Shown here: positions 1-12,400 of the stretch, one piece after another
Layout of the letters: each line of letters starts with the position of its first letter
Numbering within the stretch: the first letter of the stretch is position 1
Assembly (NCBI RefSeq): GCF_000189635.1
Contig: NW_002476544.1
Location: 1 to 64,000, forward strand
DNA length: 64,000 bases
Source of the DNA: Tetrahymena thermophila SB210
Lineage: Eukaryota; Ciliophora; Oligohymenophorea; Hymenostomatida; Tetrahymenidae
Reading direction: 5' to 3'
Made by a program: the position numbers and the translations under genes
The notes under the pieces: generated by a model
What the model was told of the DNA's origin: nothing
The model's database searches: none
The model's input: only the letters and a program-made list of their open reading frames with translations

Positions 1-2048
1 GTAAATACTATCTATTTTATTAATATTCAAATAAAAATATTTAATCTATTTTTTAAAAGTAAACTAATCTGATAGGTCATAAATCATATCTAAGATTCTA
101 ACTGACCATTTACAAATATTGTCTTTTGTTTGTACTTTTACAGTAAACATGCCAATTTCTTTTACTCTTCCTATTTAACTGTCAGGAAACACCTTTATTA
201 TGACTAGCAAATCTATTGACTGTGTGTTTTCAAACTTTCCAAATTTACAGCCACTCTGGTTATTTTAATCTCTATGGTCTTTTTGTTTACCTTTAGGAAT
301 ATCATGTATTTATTTACTGGTAGGAATTATTTGCAATTTTTTTAAAGTAAATATATTCATCAAATATTTTAGAACAGCTGCTTTGTTTATTTACTTTTAT
401 TTCTTTCCAATGGTAATTAATCTTGCAAGTCGATCAATTAATTGCATTACTATAGGAGATAAAAAATATTTAGATTTGGATTTGAGTATCGAATGCTTTG
501 ATGCAAGCAATCACAAGCCTTATATCTTTTTTTATAGTATACCTGTTATAATATTATGGGGAATTTTAATTCCTGTGTATTTATTTTATAAAATATACAG
601 CACTAAATAAAAAAAATAGTCAATATTTATGACAATGAAGTATTCTTTCTTTTTTGCAGGCTATAAAGAAAAGTACTATTATTGGGAGTTTTGGAAGTTG
701 TTTTACAAGACAAATTTGATTTTGGTATCAGAATTACTAAAACAAAATTTTTACATTAAGGTAAACATTAATTAATTTTATTCTATCAAAAAATATTTAT
801 TTATAAACAAATAATTAAATTAATTTTTTTTTGGATCCAGCTTATTATAAAGTAATATACATGGGAATTAAAAATTGACAAAAGTACTTATTAAAAGAGG
901 GCAGGAGTATTAGTCAATAAAAATAGAAATAAAATAATTAGGCTAATTAAAATTCAAAAAATTTTTTGATTTTTAATTTTTTTCATTAATTTTTTTATTC
1001 GTATTAGGAGTCATAATTTTGAATGATTTATTTTCAAGTCAACTAATTCGTTGGCTAACCTTGAAATTAACAAAAAAAATTTTTTTATTTAGTAAAAATA
1101 AAAAAAATAATGTTATAAGTTTTACAATTTTCTGAATCTATCTATCCTATAATTTAAATATTCTCCTAAAACTTTTTTATTTAAAATTAATATTTTATAA
1201 TATTATAGGTTGGTATTATGAATCTTGTATTGCTGTTCTAATTTTATCTATTAGTAAAGTCAAAACCTTTTACAAGAGAATATTTTAATAATTTATAACA
1301 AAAATCTATAGTTCTATGCGCTTTTTCTTTGAATTTATGCTTCATATTAATAGTGGGAGTCTAGAATGACTTAGGATATTAAATGATTTTGATATTTTTG
1401 GTCGTTTTTGTTAATGTTTTTTATATATTTATTTTATTAATAGGACTATCAAGGTTATTAATTCCAACTTAATAGGAAGACAGAAACTTTATTTAAAATA
1501 TTATTTTTTAAATTACAAAAAAATATCCTTAATTTTTAGATGTTTAATTATAAAACAAACAAAAGATAAAATCGCTGCTAAAGTTAAGAAAAGTTAAACT
1601 TAGAATTAAATAGTTGATGAAATATTTAAAAGGCTATGACTTTTACTCTTCTTAATCTCTATAATAATTCTTTAATATAAATAAAACATAGAATTTATCT
1701 AATTTGAATCAAGTATAAGAAGTTAATTAAATTTTATCTTCAGAGTTTTCTGATGAAAAACATTTAATTTAAAAAAATAACAGCAGTATAAAACAGCTTA
1801 GAAATAAATGGTCTTACTACTCTCGAAATGCGAAATCAAACTAAACATGTAATTTATATTTTTTTAATTTATATAAAAATAATTTAAATAAAAAATAAAT
1901 AGCTTTAAAAACATCAAGTCAAAATTTGAATACAATTAATTATGAGAAGGATGATTATATTATGGAAACTTAAAATTCTTTATAAAATAGCAAAAATAAT
2001 AATAGAAGTATTTAATTTCAAATTCAGCTTTCTAACCATTAAAATTGA
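1..2048 (+). CDS. Gene 1 (partial, 3' end): C-terminal multi-membrane domain of a giant surface protein
   Basis: 3' end of the first member of the tandem giant-protein family; the 5' part lies outside the window. The window opens exactly on a splice donor (intron 1-59, GTAAAT...AAAAG). Exons are 60-760 and 1209-2048, ending at TGA 2046-2048; both have the phase seen in genes 2 and 3, and the first is 701 bp in all three. The protein has several hydrophobic segments (around FIYFYFFPMVINLA and IPVIILWGILIPVYLFY), a conserved AGYKEKYYYWEFWK stretch, more membrane spans, then a charged, Gln/Asn-rich tail likely to be cytoplasmic. The tail is about 45 residues longer than in genes 2 and 3. The last intron (761-1208, 448 bp) is 270 bp longer than theirs. 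Family membership is firm; function is not known. Confidence 0.85.
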
Positions 2049-2148
2049 TTGTTTGTTGGTGTTTTATTTCTATATAGAAAATATTAAGATTATTATTTTT
2101 ATATGCTCATATTTAATTATATATATTATAAACATTAATTATGAAATT

Positions 2149-2375
2149 TTTTGTTATTGATTACTTAAAATCTATTTATGATTTTTATGTGTGAAGAAAC
2201 ATATTATTTAAATAACTACAAAACTAAAAAAAATGTAAAAAATGTTGTGACTTCCTATTTTCTTTCATCTTTGATTATCTAAACATTGACAATTATTTAA
2301 TTAAATTTTTAGATTAAAAGATTATTTAAAAAACCTTATTGTCTCTCAGTTTTAAAAAAAAAGGTAAACTCAAAA
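2149..2375 (+). repeat. Single copy of the 5'-flank repeat unit in front of the relic start
   Basis: One unit of the repeat of about 255 bp that is amplified before genes 2 and 3. It starts with TTGTTATTGATTAC, continues with TTTATGATTTTTATGTG and GAAGAAA, and ends with a TTTAAAAAAA run and GGTAAACTCAAAA directly before the ATG at 2376. It appears to be the ancestral, unamplified 5' flank of this gene family and probably holds the promoter and 5' leader (inference). Confidence 0.7.
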
Positions 2376-3205
2376 ATGAATTCATTAAAAATTACTATGA
2401 GCATTTTGATTCATGTAAATAAAATGAAATATATTCTTTGTTTACTTAATCATGATTATAATGCTCTAATGAGTGTTAGACATGCTTTAATACAAAATCA
2501 TCTTCTTGCATAACCTGTAAGCAGAATTTATTTAAAAACACTAATGATGATTCAGCTTGCATTCAAAAATGCTAAATCAATGAGTTTTAAAATGAAAAAA
2601 ATGAGCGCGTAAAATGCTAAGTTTTTGGATGTGCTTCATGTGATGAAAACTAAAAATGCCTTGAATGTGATTAAAATTTAAAGCTTGATTAAATTAATAA
2701 TTAGTTTAAACTAATAAATAATGTTTTTCTCATATTTAATGGTTTTATTTAGGGAACATTAAATCTTCAAAAATGCTGTAAGGAATATAACCAACATTTT
2801 ACTAAAATACGGAGACTTAAGCTTATGAAGAGACCATAAATTGTTTATAAATTCAAGAAAACAAGAGATTATATTTTTTAAAAAGTGTATTAGAAGTCTA
2901 ATAAATAAATTAAAACTAATATTTAGTAGTACAAAATGGTTGTGGTTTTGCTTCATTAAACTAAAATTGTAAATTAATAAATCTTTAAATTTTGTAAAAT
3001 GTAGAAAATTTTAATGATTTATATGTTGTAAATGGAAAAGAAGTTGAGAGAAAAAGTTTTTTATTTGGAGACTAAGGGGGATATCCTGAGGGAGCAAGCT
3101 AATAGTTGTTTATTTTAAAACACTAGAAGTAGTTTTTTCTTAGAATAATACAAACTGCGATTACTCAATTAAATATGTAGATTCAAAAAACTAAATTGTT
3201 TTTTA
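2376..3205 (+). pseudogene. 5' fragment relic of the giant surface-protein gene
   Basis: Homologous to the first 830 bp or so of exon 1 of genes 2 and 3, from the ATG through the Cys-rich segment into the first beta-rich segment. It shares long stretches such as GAAATATATTC and GGGGGATATCCTGAGGG with slight change. The signal-peptide region is shortened by a small deletion that shifts the frame before the Cys-rich part, several Cys codons are altered (for example a Cys of the VKC segment and the SYF/NVC region), and the frame drifts again later. Homology stops near 3205 where genes 2 and 3 continue for thousands of bases. This is a decayed host gene, not a working one. Confidence 0.75.
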
Positions 3206-3422
3206 AGTTTATAGTTCGAAAAAATTTTCAAAATTTATTTTTTTCCAAAAAATGACATGTTATAAGAATATACGGTATCTATTATTTCAAATTTTATATT
3301 TTGCGAATTTAAAGCTTTCTAAAAACTCAAAAATAAAGCTGTTTTAAGCCTATTTAGCTGCATTTATTATGTTATTAAGATAAATTACATTTCGCCTTTT
3401 GTAAATTAAATAGGCATTTCAC
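3206..3422. other. Junction segment between 5' and 3' relics
   Basis: About 217 bp between the truncated 5' relic and the 3' relic. I see no match to the family exons and no coding sequence. It sits where about 9 kb of a normal family gene would be and so marks the site of an internal deletion or rearrangement. Confidence 0.4.
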
Positions 3423-4190
3423 TCTATAGTACTATGAACTTTTTCTTTGAATTTATGCTTCATATTAAGAGTGGGACTCTAAAATAACTTAGCATTTTAA
3501 ATGCTTTTGATGTTATTAATCACTTTTGCTAATTTTTTTATATATTTGTTTTATTAATTGGTCTATCTAGATTATTAATTCAAACTTAAAAGGAAGATAG
3601 AAACTTTACTTAAAATATTATTTTTTAAATTACAAAAAGATATCCTTAATTTTTAGATATTTAATTATAAAACAAAAAAAAAGATAAAATCGTTGATAAA
3701 GTTAAGAAAAGTTAAACTTAGAATTAAATAATTGATGAAATATTTAAGAGGCTATGATTTTTATTCTTCCAAATCTCTAAAATAGTTCTTTAATATAAAA
3801 AAAAAACATAGAATTTATCTAATTTGCATATGGCATATGAAGTTAATTAAATTTTAAATTCAGAAATATCTGATGAAAAGGATTTAATTTTAAAAAATAA
3901 CAAAAAAATCTAGAAATGTGAAATCAAACTAAATATATAAATTATTTTTTTAATCCTAATAAAAATAATTTAAATAAAATGCAAATAGCTTTAAAAACAT
4001 CTAATCAAAATTTAAATGCAGTTAATTATGAGAAGGATGATTATTTTATGGAAACTTAAAATTCTTTATAAAATAATAAAAACTTTAGAATGAAGTATTT
4101 TATTTCAAATTTAGCTTTCTGAATATTAAAATTGGTTTTTTGTTAGTGATAATTACTTTATTGAAAACATGAAGACAATTATTTTTTAAT
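3423..4190 (+). pseudogene. Last-exon relic of the giant surface-protein gene
   Basis: Closely matches the last exon of gene 1 from about 1310 onward (CTTTTTCTTTGAATTTATGC, AAGATAAAATCG, TTATGAGAAGGATGATTAT). It carries small deletions relative to gene 1, including loss of most of the serine-rich part of the tail, and the frame is no longer kept. Together with the 5' relic at 2376 it makes a gene that has both ends but no middle. Confidence 0.75.
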
Positions 4191-4685
4191 GATTTTATTT
4201 AATTAATATTATAAACATTATTCATTTTAATTTGTATTTAAATATTTGCTTGCTTTGACACAATTTAACTCTTTTTAAATAATTTTAACATCAAAAATAT
4301 TATATATTTTATAAAATGTATTTAAATTTATTCCTTAAAAAATAATAAAATGTTATTGAAATTCAAAAACTAATACACTCTTACAACATAAAACAAAAAT
4401 AAAGAGTATTATATAAATATTTTTTTAATTAATAAATTCATTTTCTTGTTATAATTTCTTGCATTTATCTTTTTAAATTTGAAATTATTTAAAAAAATTA
4501 CAGGAGGGATTTACTACTCATAAGATAGATTATTATCAAATTATATTCATTCAATTATTTTAGAATATATTATTGATTTCATTAAATTATTTGTCCTTCA
4601 AACATATGTATGTATGTATCATTGTAATTATTTTATTATTATTAATTAATATCTAATATAAAAAATTTTGGGGGTTTAGATTTTT
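4191..4685. other. A/T-rich spacer, no gene seen
   Basis: 3' flank of the relic. The same sequence recurs after the relic near 17.64 kb (shared blocks: GACACAATTTAA, ACTAATACACTC, CATAAAACAAAAATAAAGAG, GGGATTTACTACTCATA), so it belongs to the duplicated unit. It contains a short TATG microsatellite near 4604. No coding sequence recognised. Confidence 0.6.
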
Positions 4686-6472
4686 TGTTATTTTTTACTA
4701 GTCATCTATTTATGATTTTTATGTGTGAAGAAATCTATAATTTAAATAACTATAAAAAATGTAAAGGAAATTTAAAAAATGCTGTTTCATCTAATTTTCT
4801 CTCAACTTTGATTATCTAAACATTGACAGTTATTTAATTAGATTTTTAGATTAAATGATCATTTAAAAAACCTGATTGTCTAATCAGTTTAAAAAAATAG
4901 GTAAACTCAAAAATGATCAAAACCTTAATTCAAAAATGAACCAAATTTTATGTTATTGATTACTAATAATCCATTTATGATTTTTATGTATGAAGAAATT
5001 TATTATTTAAATAACTATAAAACACGTAAAGGAAATTTAAAAGATGTTACATCATTCTATTTTCTTTCAACTTTTACTATTTAATCATTTAAAGTTATTT
5101 TATTACATTTTTAGATTAAAAGATTATTTTAAAAACCTTAATGTCTAATCAGTTTAAAAAAACAGGTAAACTCAAAAATGATCAAAATCTTCATTCAAAA
5201 TGAACCAAATTTTTGTTATTGATTACTAAATAAATAATCTATTTATGATTTTTATGTGTGAAGAAAAATATCATTTAAAATAACTATAAAAAATGTAAAG
5301 AAATTAAAAAAATGCTGCGTCATCCTACTTTCTCTCAACTTTGATTATCTAAACATTGACAGTTATTTAATTAGATTTTTAGATTAAATGATCATTTAAA
5401 AAACCTGATTGTCTAATCAGTTTAAAAAAATATGTAAACTCAAAAATGATCAAAATATTAATTCAAAAATGAAAGAAATTTTTGTTATTGATTACTAATA
5501 GTCGATTTATGATTTTTATGTGTGAAGAAATTTATTATTTAAATAACAATAAAAAATGTAAAGGAAATTTAAAAAATGCTGGGTCATCATATTTTCTCTC
5601 AACTTTGATTATCTAAACATTGACAGTTATTTAATTAGATTTTTAGATTAAATGATCATTTAAAAAACCTGATTGTCTAATCAGTTTAAAAAAATAAGTC
5701 AAAAATGAAAAAAAATTTTGTTATTGATTACTAATAATCAATTTATGATTTTTATGTGTGAAGAAATCTATTATTTAAATAACTATAAAACACGTAAATG
5801 AAATTTAAAAGAGGCTACATCTTCCTATTTTCTTTCAAATTTTACTATTTAATCATTTAAAGTTATTTAATTACATTTTTAGATTAAAAGATTATTTAAA
5901 AAACCTTAATGTCTAATCAGTTTAAAAAAACAGGTAAACTCAAAAATGATCAAAATATTCATTCAAAAACGAAAGAAATTTTTGTTATTGATACTAATAA
6001 TCTATTTATGATTTTTATGTGTGAAGAAATCTATTAATTAAACAACTTTAAAACATTTAAAGGAATTTTAAAAAATGCTGCTTCATCCTATTTTCCTTCA
6101 ACTTTGATTATATAAACATTGACAGCTATTTAATTAGATTTTTAGAATAAATGATCATTTAAAAAACTCATTGTCTAATCACTTTAAAAAATATGTAAGC
6201 TTAAAGATGATTAAAATCTTCATTCAAAAATGAATGATATTTTTTGTTATTGATTACGAATAGTCGATTTATGATTTTTATGTGTGAAGAAATTTATTAT
6301 TTAAATAACTATAAAAATCGTAAAGGAAATTTAAATAATGCTGTATCATCTTATTTTCTTTCAACTTTTACTATTTAAACATTTAAAGTTATTTAATTAT
6401 ATTTTTATATTAAAAAATCATTTAAAAAACCTTATTGTCTAATCAGATTAAAAAAAACAGGTAAACTCAAAA
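4686..6472 (+). repeat. Tandem array of about seven 5'-flank units (230-270 bp each) upstream of gene 2
   Basis: Units begin near 4686, 4951, 5210, 5480, 5717, 5972 and 6241, each with TGTTATTGATTACTAATA followed by TTTATGATTTTTATGTG, GTAAAGGAAATTTAAAA, CATCCTATTTTCTTTCAAC, TAATCAGTTTAAAAAAA and GGTAAACTCAAAAATGA. The final unit runs directly into the ATG of gene 2 at 6473. Each inner unit carries an ATG at the position of the true start. In several units this opens a short frame, MIKxxIQK followed by TGA. Units differ by substitutions and small indels, so the amplification is not brand new. Repeated promoter or leader copies could affect expression level or start choice (inference). Confidence 0.85.
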
Positions 6473-9400
6473 ATGAATTCATTTCAAATTACTTTTTGTA
6501 TTTTGGTTCTAGTTAAATTTTGTATTTCTTTTTAATGTGAATAAAATGAAATATATTCCTTGGTTACTTAATCATGCTTATAATGCTCTAATGAGTGCTA
6601 GACGTGCTTTAATACAAAATAATCTTCTTGCATAACATGTAAGTAGAATTTATTTAAAAGCTCTAATGATGATTCAGCTTGCGTTCAAAAATGCTAAATC
6701 AATGAGTTTTAAAATGAAAACAACGAGTGTGTAAAATGCTAAGTGTTTGGATGTGTTTAATGCGACGAAAACTAAAAATGTCTTGAATGTGATTAAAATT
6801 TAAAGCTTGATTAAATTAATAATTAGTGTATACTAATGGATAATGTTTGCTCATATTTTAATGGTTTTATTTAGGGAACATCAAATCTTGAAAAATGTTA
6901 AAAAGAATGCTAACCAACATTTTATTAAAATATGGAGGCTTAAACTTGTGAAGATACCATAAGTTGCATATAAATTCAAGAAAGCAAGAGATTCTCTTTT
7001 GAAAAAAGAGTAATAGAAGTCTAATAAATAAATTAAAATTAATATTTAGTAGAAGCATATGGTTGCACTTTTGCTTTATTAGACTAAAATTGGAACATAA
7101 TAAATGTGCAAGTCTTGTAAAATTTAGAAAATTACAATGATTTATATGTTGTTAATGGATATGAAATTTAGAGAAATAGTTTTATAGTTGGAGATTAAGG
7201 GGGATGTTCTGCAGGGAGCAAGATAGTAGTTGTTAATTTTAAAACACTAGAAGTAGTTTTTTAATAGAATAATACAAATTACGATTACTCAGTTAGCTAT
7301 GTGGATTCAAAAAACTAAATTGTTTTTTTTAATTTAAATTATGGCAATACTATTATGTGGTATGATGGTATAAAAAGATAGATAAACCAATAAAATTTAG
7401 GATTTTTTAGAAATAATTTTTTTTCTTAAATTTAAAACTATACATTTACAAGCTATCTCATGCAGACAGATTTTTTTGGTGAATTTCAAGTAATTTTTTA
7501 CAAAAATTTTTAAAAAAATGTTTTTTATTAGAAATTTAAAAAAAATAGATAGCCATATTGGACTCAAATAGATCTTTGAAATTTAATAATATTAATTAAC
7601 AAAATTTGGATAATTAAAACTTTTTAAATCTTTATTAATAAAATGATTATCATATTTTATTTTCTTCTTTACCAGATTATTATACTTTCTAAATATCAAA
7701 AATTATTATAAAATAAGATCTTATAAGTATGGTCTAAATAATAAAATAATTTGAAAATTTTTCTACCATCTATTCATTAGTTTATTATTCAGAATTGCTT
7801 AATTCTATTATTATATAGAATTAAGAGCATTTCAACTTAGAAATATTGATGCTAAATAAATAATCAGAATAAATAATATAAACAATGAATATAACATCAA
7901 CATAACTAAACTCATTTTAACTATTTGAAGATAATGACACGAATTCTACTATAGCTTTTATATTTTCAGAGACTCTTTAAATAATAAATATAACAAATCT
8001 TTTAATTTTTTAAAATTAAAGATAATAAGAAAATATTTTACATTAATTCTAGCCTTTGAATTATACTTATATTACCTAGATATCACTTATTAATAGTGTA
8101 AAAATTGTGAAAGATCAAAATACTATGGATTTTTTTGTATCACAAGTCTTATCTTATTATTCTTCTAATTAATAATTTATGAGATTTAGATATAATCTAA
8201 CTGATTTTACATATTAAATCAAATACTTAGCACCATATTAATTTAAAACCCTTTATATATTTAATATGCATGAAATAAAGTAAAATCAATTAGCTGTAAC
8301 AATTTCGAATGTTAGTAATAATTAATCATAGATTTATATTTTTGATGGTGAGTAAAGTTTTGTAGATTAAACTATTGGATTTGTTATGATTTAAGAATCA
8401 GCTTAAGGATATCAAAGAGCCCCTCAAATTAACACTCAAATTTTAAAAATAAAGCAAAATGGAAACATTTCATAAGGAACTTCTTAATTTGTTTAGTTAA
8501 TAAATAATAAATATATTATACTTTAATCATACATAGGTTTAACATTATACCACTAAATTATTGACATAATTCAACAAAAATAAATTTTGTCATATAATTA
8601 CAGTTATATTTATTATAAGTATCATTTCATTTATATTGAAAAAAGAAATATTTTAATAGTTAAAAACGTTCCTTAAATTTATAATTTAGATAACTCAGAA
8701 TAGCTTATAAATAATGATTAGGATAATTTAGATTTTTACAATTTTGTAATAATAAATGATGATTATCTAATTTATCAGTCTTATAATGATTAATAGGAAG
8801 CAATCTTGATTAAATTAGATTTATCTACAACTTAAAAAACTCAAATATTTAATTTTTAGTAAAGTACATACACTTTATTTTGGACTATAGACACTAATTA
8901 AAACTATCCCCTCACTATTAATAATGATATTATTTATTTCTGTGATTAAATTTACTAATAATTTTGTAGACCTTTCTCTTTAAATCAAAAAAATTTTATT
9001 ATTAAACCAACTGAGTTCTAAATATTCCCTCTAGCTAATCCTACAGCTGCATATTAAAAAACAAAAGAGATATTTATGTTTTACTATGGAACTATATTAG
9101 TATATTCTTATGATTTACAAAGCTTAACTGAATTAAATCTTGGGATATAGTATCCATCTTCTTCAATCTACTATTTAAATATTTTTTAAAATGATAGATT
9201 TGTATTTTACTATGATTAATAAAACTTTTATAAATTTGACATGGAGCTTAAATCATTTTAGATTTTAGAAGCTGCTACTTATTCACTTTATAAGATACTA
9301 AAGTAAATTAATTTTTACAGTTTGAGTAATACTTCCTATGTAAAAAAATCTGGAAATATAATTGATATTGATAATATGATTATCATCAAAACTTAACAAG

Positions 9401-12400
9401 AAGATAATAGTTTAATTGGCTAAATAAATATGGATGATACATAATTTCATATATTTTAATCATAAAATGGAGTTTATTGGCATAGAAATTTGTTTAACAT
9501 ACCTTTTTAAGTTCTAAATCTTACTTCAAGTTAAATTATTTAAGATTATTATTACGAAAATGGAAAAAATCTAATAGCCTTATATGATAGTAGTTGTAAA
9601 TGTATCTAAATTTTTGATATAATAAAAAATAAAGTGTTAGATATAGGAAATCAAGACATAGTTGAAAGCGATTTAATTTTACCAATAAAGATATTAAATT
9701 GGGATGAAAATAGTTATATATATGTGCAAGGATCAAATATTAATTTTTTCAATCCAAAAATAAATTAATAAAATAAATTAATTGCTAAGTTAGAATCAAA
9801 TATCATAGAGTATTAATTTTGTATGCAGCAATAAATCATAGTTGCTAAAACTTAAAACTAAAATTTATATATCATTCAAGTAATTAATTTTAATTTATAA
9901 AATATATTTTAATTTATAATTTAAACATACAGACGCAAATAGGGGTTTAATTACAAGTAAATACAAGCTTTTAGTATGAGGGAGATTAGAAAATTTTTCA
10001 ACTTAAATTTAATTTGGTATGCTCTGAAAGCCTATTAATTATTTATTCTCCTGTTGTGAGAACTTTAGACTTAATTTCTGGTTAAGATATATTATATTTT
10101 CAAAAAGTAATTGAATTATTTATGTTAAATATTTATTATAATTATTTTTAAAATTTCTATTAATATTAATTAATTTTTTATTATAGTTTTAGTCAAAATA
10201 CTCATAATATATAAACTACCTCTAAGGTATCCCACTAATAAGCATCAAAGACTAGCTATTTATATGCTTCTTAGAAGAAGGATGGAATTACTTTCAAAAA
10301 AATAATTTTTCTAATCATTTGACTTTATTTGATTACAGATAAAATAATACAAATATTTATTATGATATCAAGTACGAAATATTAATTGGAGTTACTGGTG
10401 CAACAAAATAAATTAATATTATAAATGTTCCTGGAGATCAGGTTTTATTTACGTACAATACAATAAATTCTTTTTTGTAAGGAGCTACCTATTATTATTA
10501 GGAGTAAGCTAGCTTAATTTTAGTTGATTCAACTCCTATTATTTACTTATGCGACTATCTATAAAGAAATGTCACAACTTTCAATACATTTATCAAAGAT
10601 ACTTAGGGAATTTAGATGGAATAAAACAAATAGGTAATCTTCTTATATTCATACAAATTTATTTCTGCTCTAAAATTTCCAGAAATGTAGCTCATTGAAA
10701 CTTTATCTTTACAATAATATGATTAGACAAATATTTTAAACATATTTATTAATTCACAAATTTCGATATTGATAGTGTAAACAAGTACTGCTTTTATTAG
10801 CTTTGATCTAACAGAAGTACTCTATGCAAGCGAAACTAACTTATTGTAGTATTAAAAAATCTAAAATATATACTTAAATGATGAATATTAAGTTTATTAT
10901 AGCTTATCTAATCTCTCTTTGAATTTATTCAAAAATGCATAAATTGTTGATAGTTTGATTTTTGAACCCTCTTAATAAAATGTTTATCCATATTTCACAG
11001 AACCAATATTAGTATCTGAAAATGAATTCATATACATTACATATAATTAATTAAGGTTTATTTAAGTAAATTTAGAAACAAATTCTTTAACATAAATATT
11101 TGAAATTACATTATAAAATACACCTGATAATTACTTTTTTGATTCTATATTGAATTAAGTATTTTTGCTTTATGCTTAAGATTTCAGATTATATGCTTTT
11201 AATTTATAAAACTATTCATAAGGTGAAGTTTTCTTAACCAATTTATAGGAGTTTGACACATCTTAATCGTTTATTTGCAGTTAATTTATAGTTACAGCAT
11301 CTATTAATATCATTTAAATTTACAACATTTAAAAAAACATAATTAATATTATTGAATTACTTAATTTAGGTTAAATAAAATAAATTTTTAAATTACAGAT
11401 CAGTTAATTTGAAAATGATATTTTTAAAACTCCGTTTGAAAACTATGGTAGAATTAATAAAATGGATTAAATATAAGAAGGATAGTTTATAAAAAATATA
11501 TTTGTCCTTTAATAAAATAGCGATGGCTATATTATTTCTATTGTTGATTTAGTAAGTAATAAAGTTATTATGTAATAATCTATAAACGAATATAAAATCA
11601 TCAACATAGTATGTGATCCTTTTAAATAGATGATATATATTGTTAGCAATTAAGCAATTACCAATATTTTTAGTTATACATTAGAATTTATTACTTCAAT
11701 ATCAAATCCTTGCTTAAAGTAAGCATTTATATCTTACGATGTTAATTATATTTATTCTATATGCCCTAATGATATAATTGTCTATAATAGAATAAGTTTT
11801 CAGCAATAATTTTATACGATAAATAAAGGTATCTCAGAAGCAAATAATATAATTAATATGAACTATAATAATTATATTATTATCGTTTAAAAAAAAAAAT
11901 TGTCTGTATTATAATTGAAATATAATGATAATTATAAAATGGTTTATGAGTATTATTAAGATAATTTATTTATATAAAGTTTTTAACTTATTAAGGACTC
12001 AAGTAATCAAGTTTATGCCTCTTTGATAGTATCTAGCTATGATAATGTTNNNNNNNNNNNNNNNNNNNNNNNNNNNNNNNNNNNNNNNNNNNNNNNNNNN
12101 NNNNNNNNNNNNNNNNNNNNNNNNNNNNNNNNNNNNNNNNNNNNNNNNNTAAATTTTCTAGATTATCTATAGTGAATAAGTGACAATATAAAATATAAAC
12201 ATATAAAATTGCACTCATTTAATTAATACGTTTGATATAAAATAAATTTAAAATCTTACGATTACAAATACTTTCTTAAACTAAAATTCATTTTCTTTTG
12301 TTTACTATATACAAAGTACAATAACTACATCTATTTAGAATATTTTAGTTAAGAACTCTACAGAAGTTGTGATAGTTTAAATTGAAGAGTAAGATATCAA

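Noticed and set aside
2759-2956. Minus-strand frames at 2759-2956, 6867-7058 and 19581-19772 that look conserved among copies
   Set aside because: They are antisense shadows of the Cys-rich/first beta segment of exon 1 in the relic and genes 2 and 3. Their similarity comes from the sense-strand duplication.
4660-4680. A TTTTGGGGGTTTAG stretch as a possible telomeric repeat remnant
   Set aside because: A single short G run, no repeated TTGGGG units.
7490-7548. Suspected 5-bp frameshifting indel between genes 2 and 3
   Set aside because: The difference sits in a short GT-AG intron present in both genes (59 bp here, 54 bp at 20201-20254); both frames close after splicing.
7798-7826. Near-perfect inverted repeat (CTTAATTCT ... 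AGAATTAAG) that could be a regulatory hairpin
   Set aside because: It lies inside exon 2 of gene 2 and is also in gene 3, where the open frame runs through it (NSIIIQNQ / NSLILQNQ). Coding constraint explains its conservation.
8040-8130. Suspected frameshift at an A run in gene 2, with a new start at 8125
   Set aside because: A recount of the A run showed that the frame continues from 7549 through 8125. Exon length (2331) divides by three.
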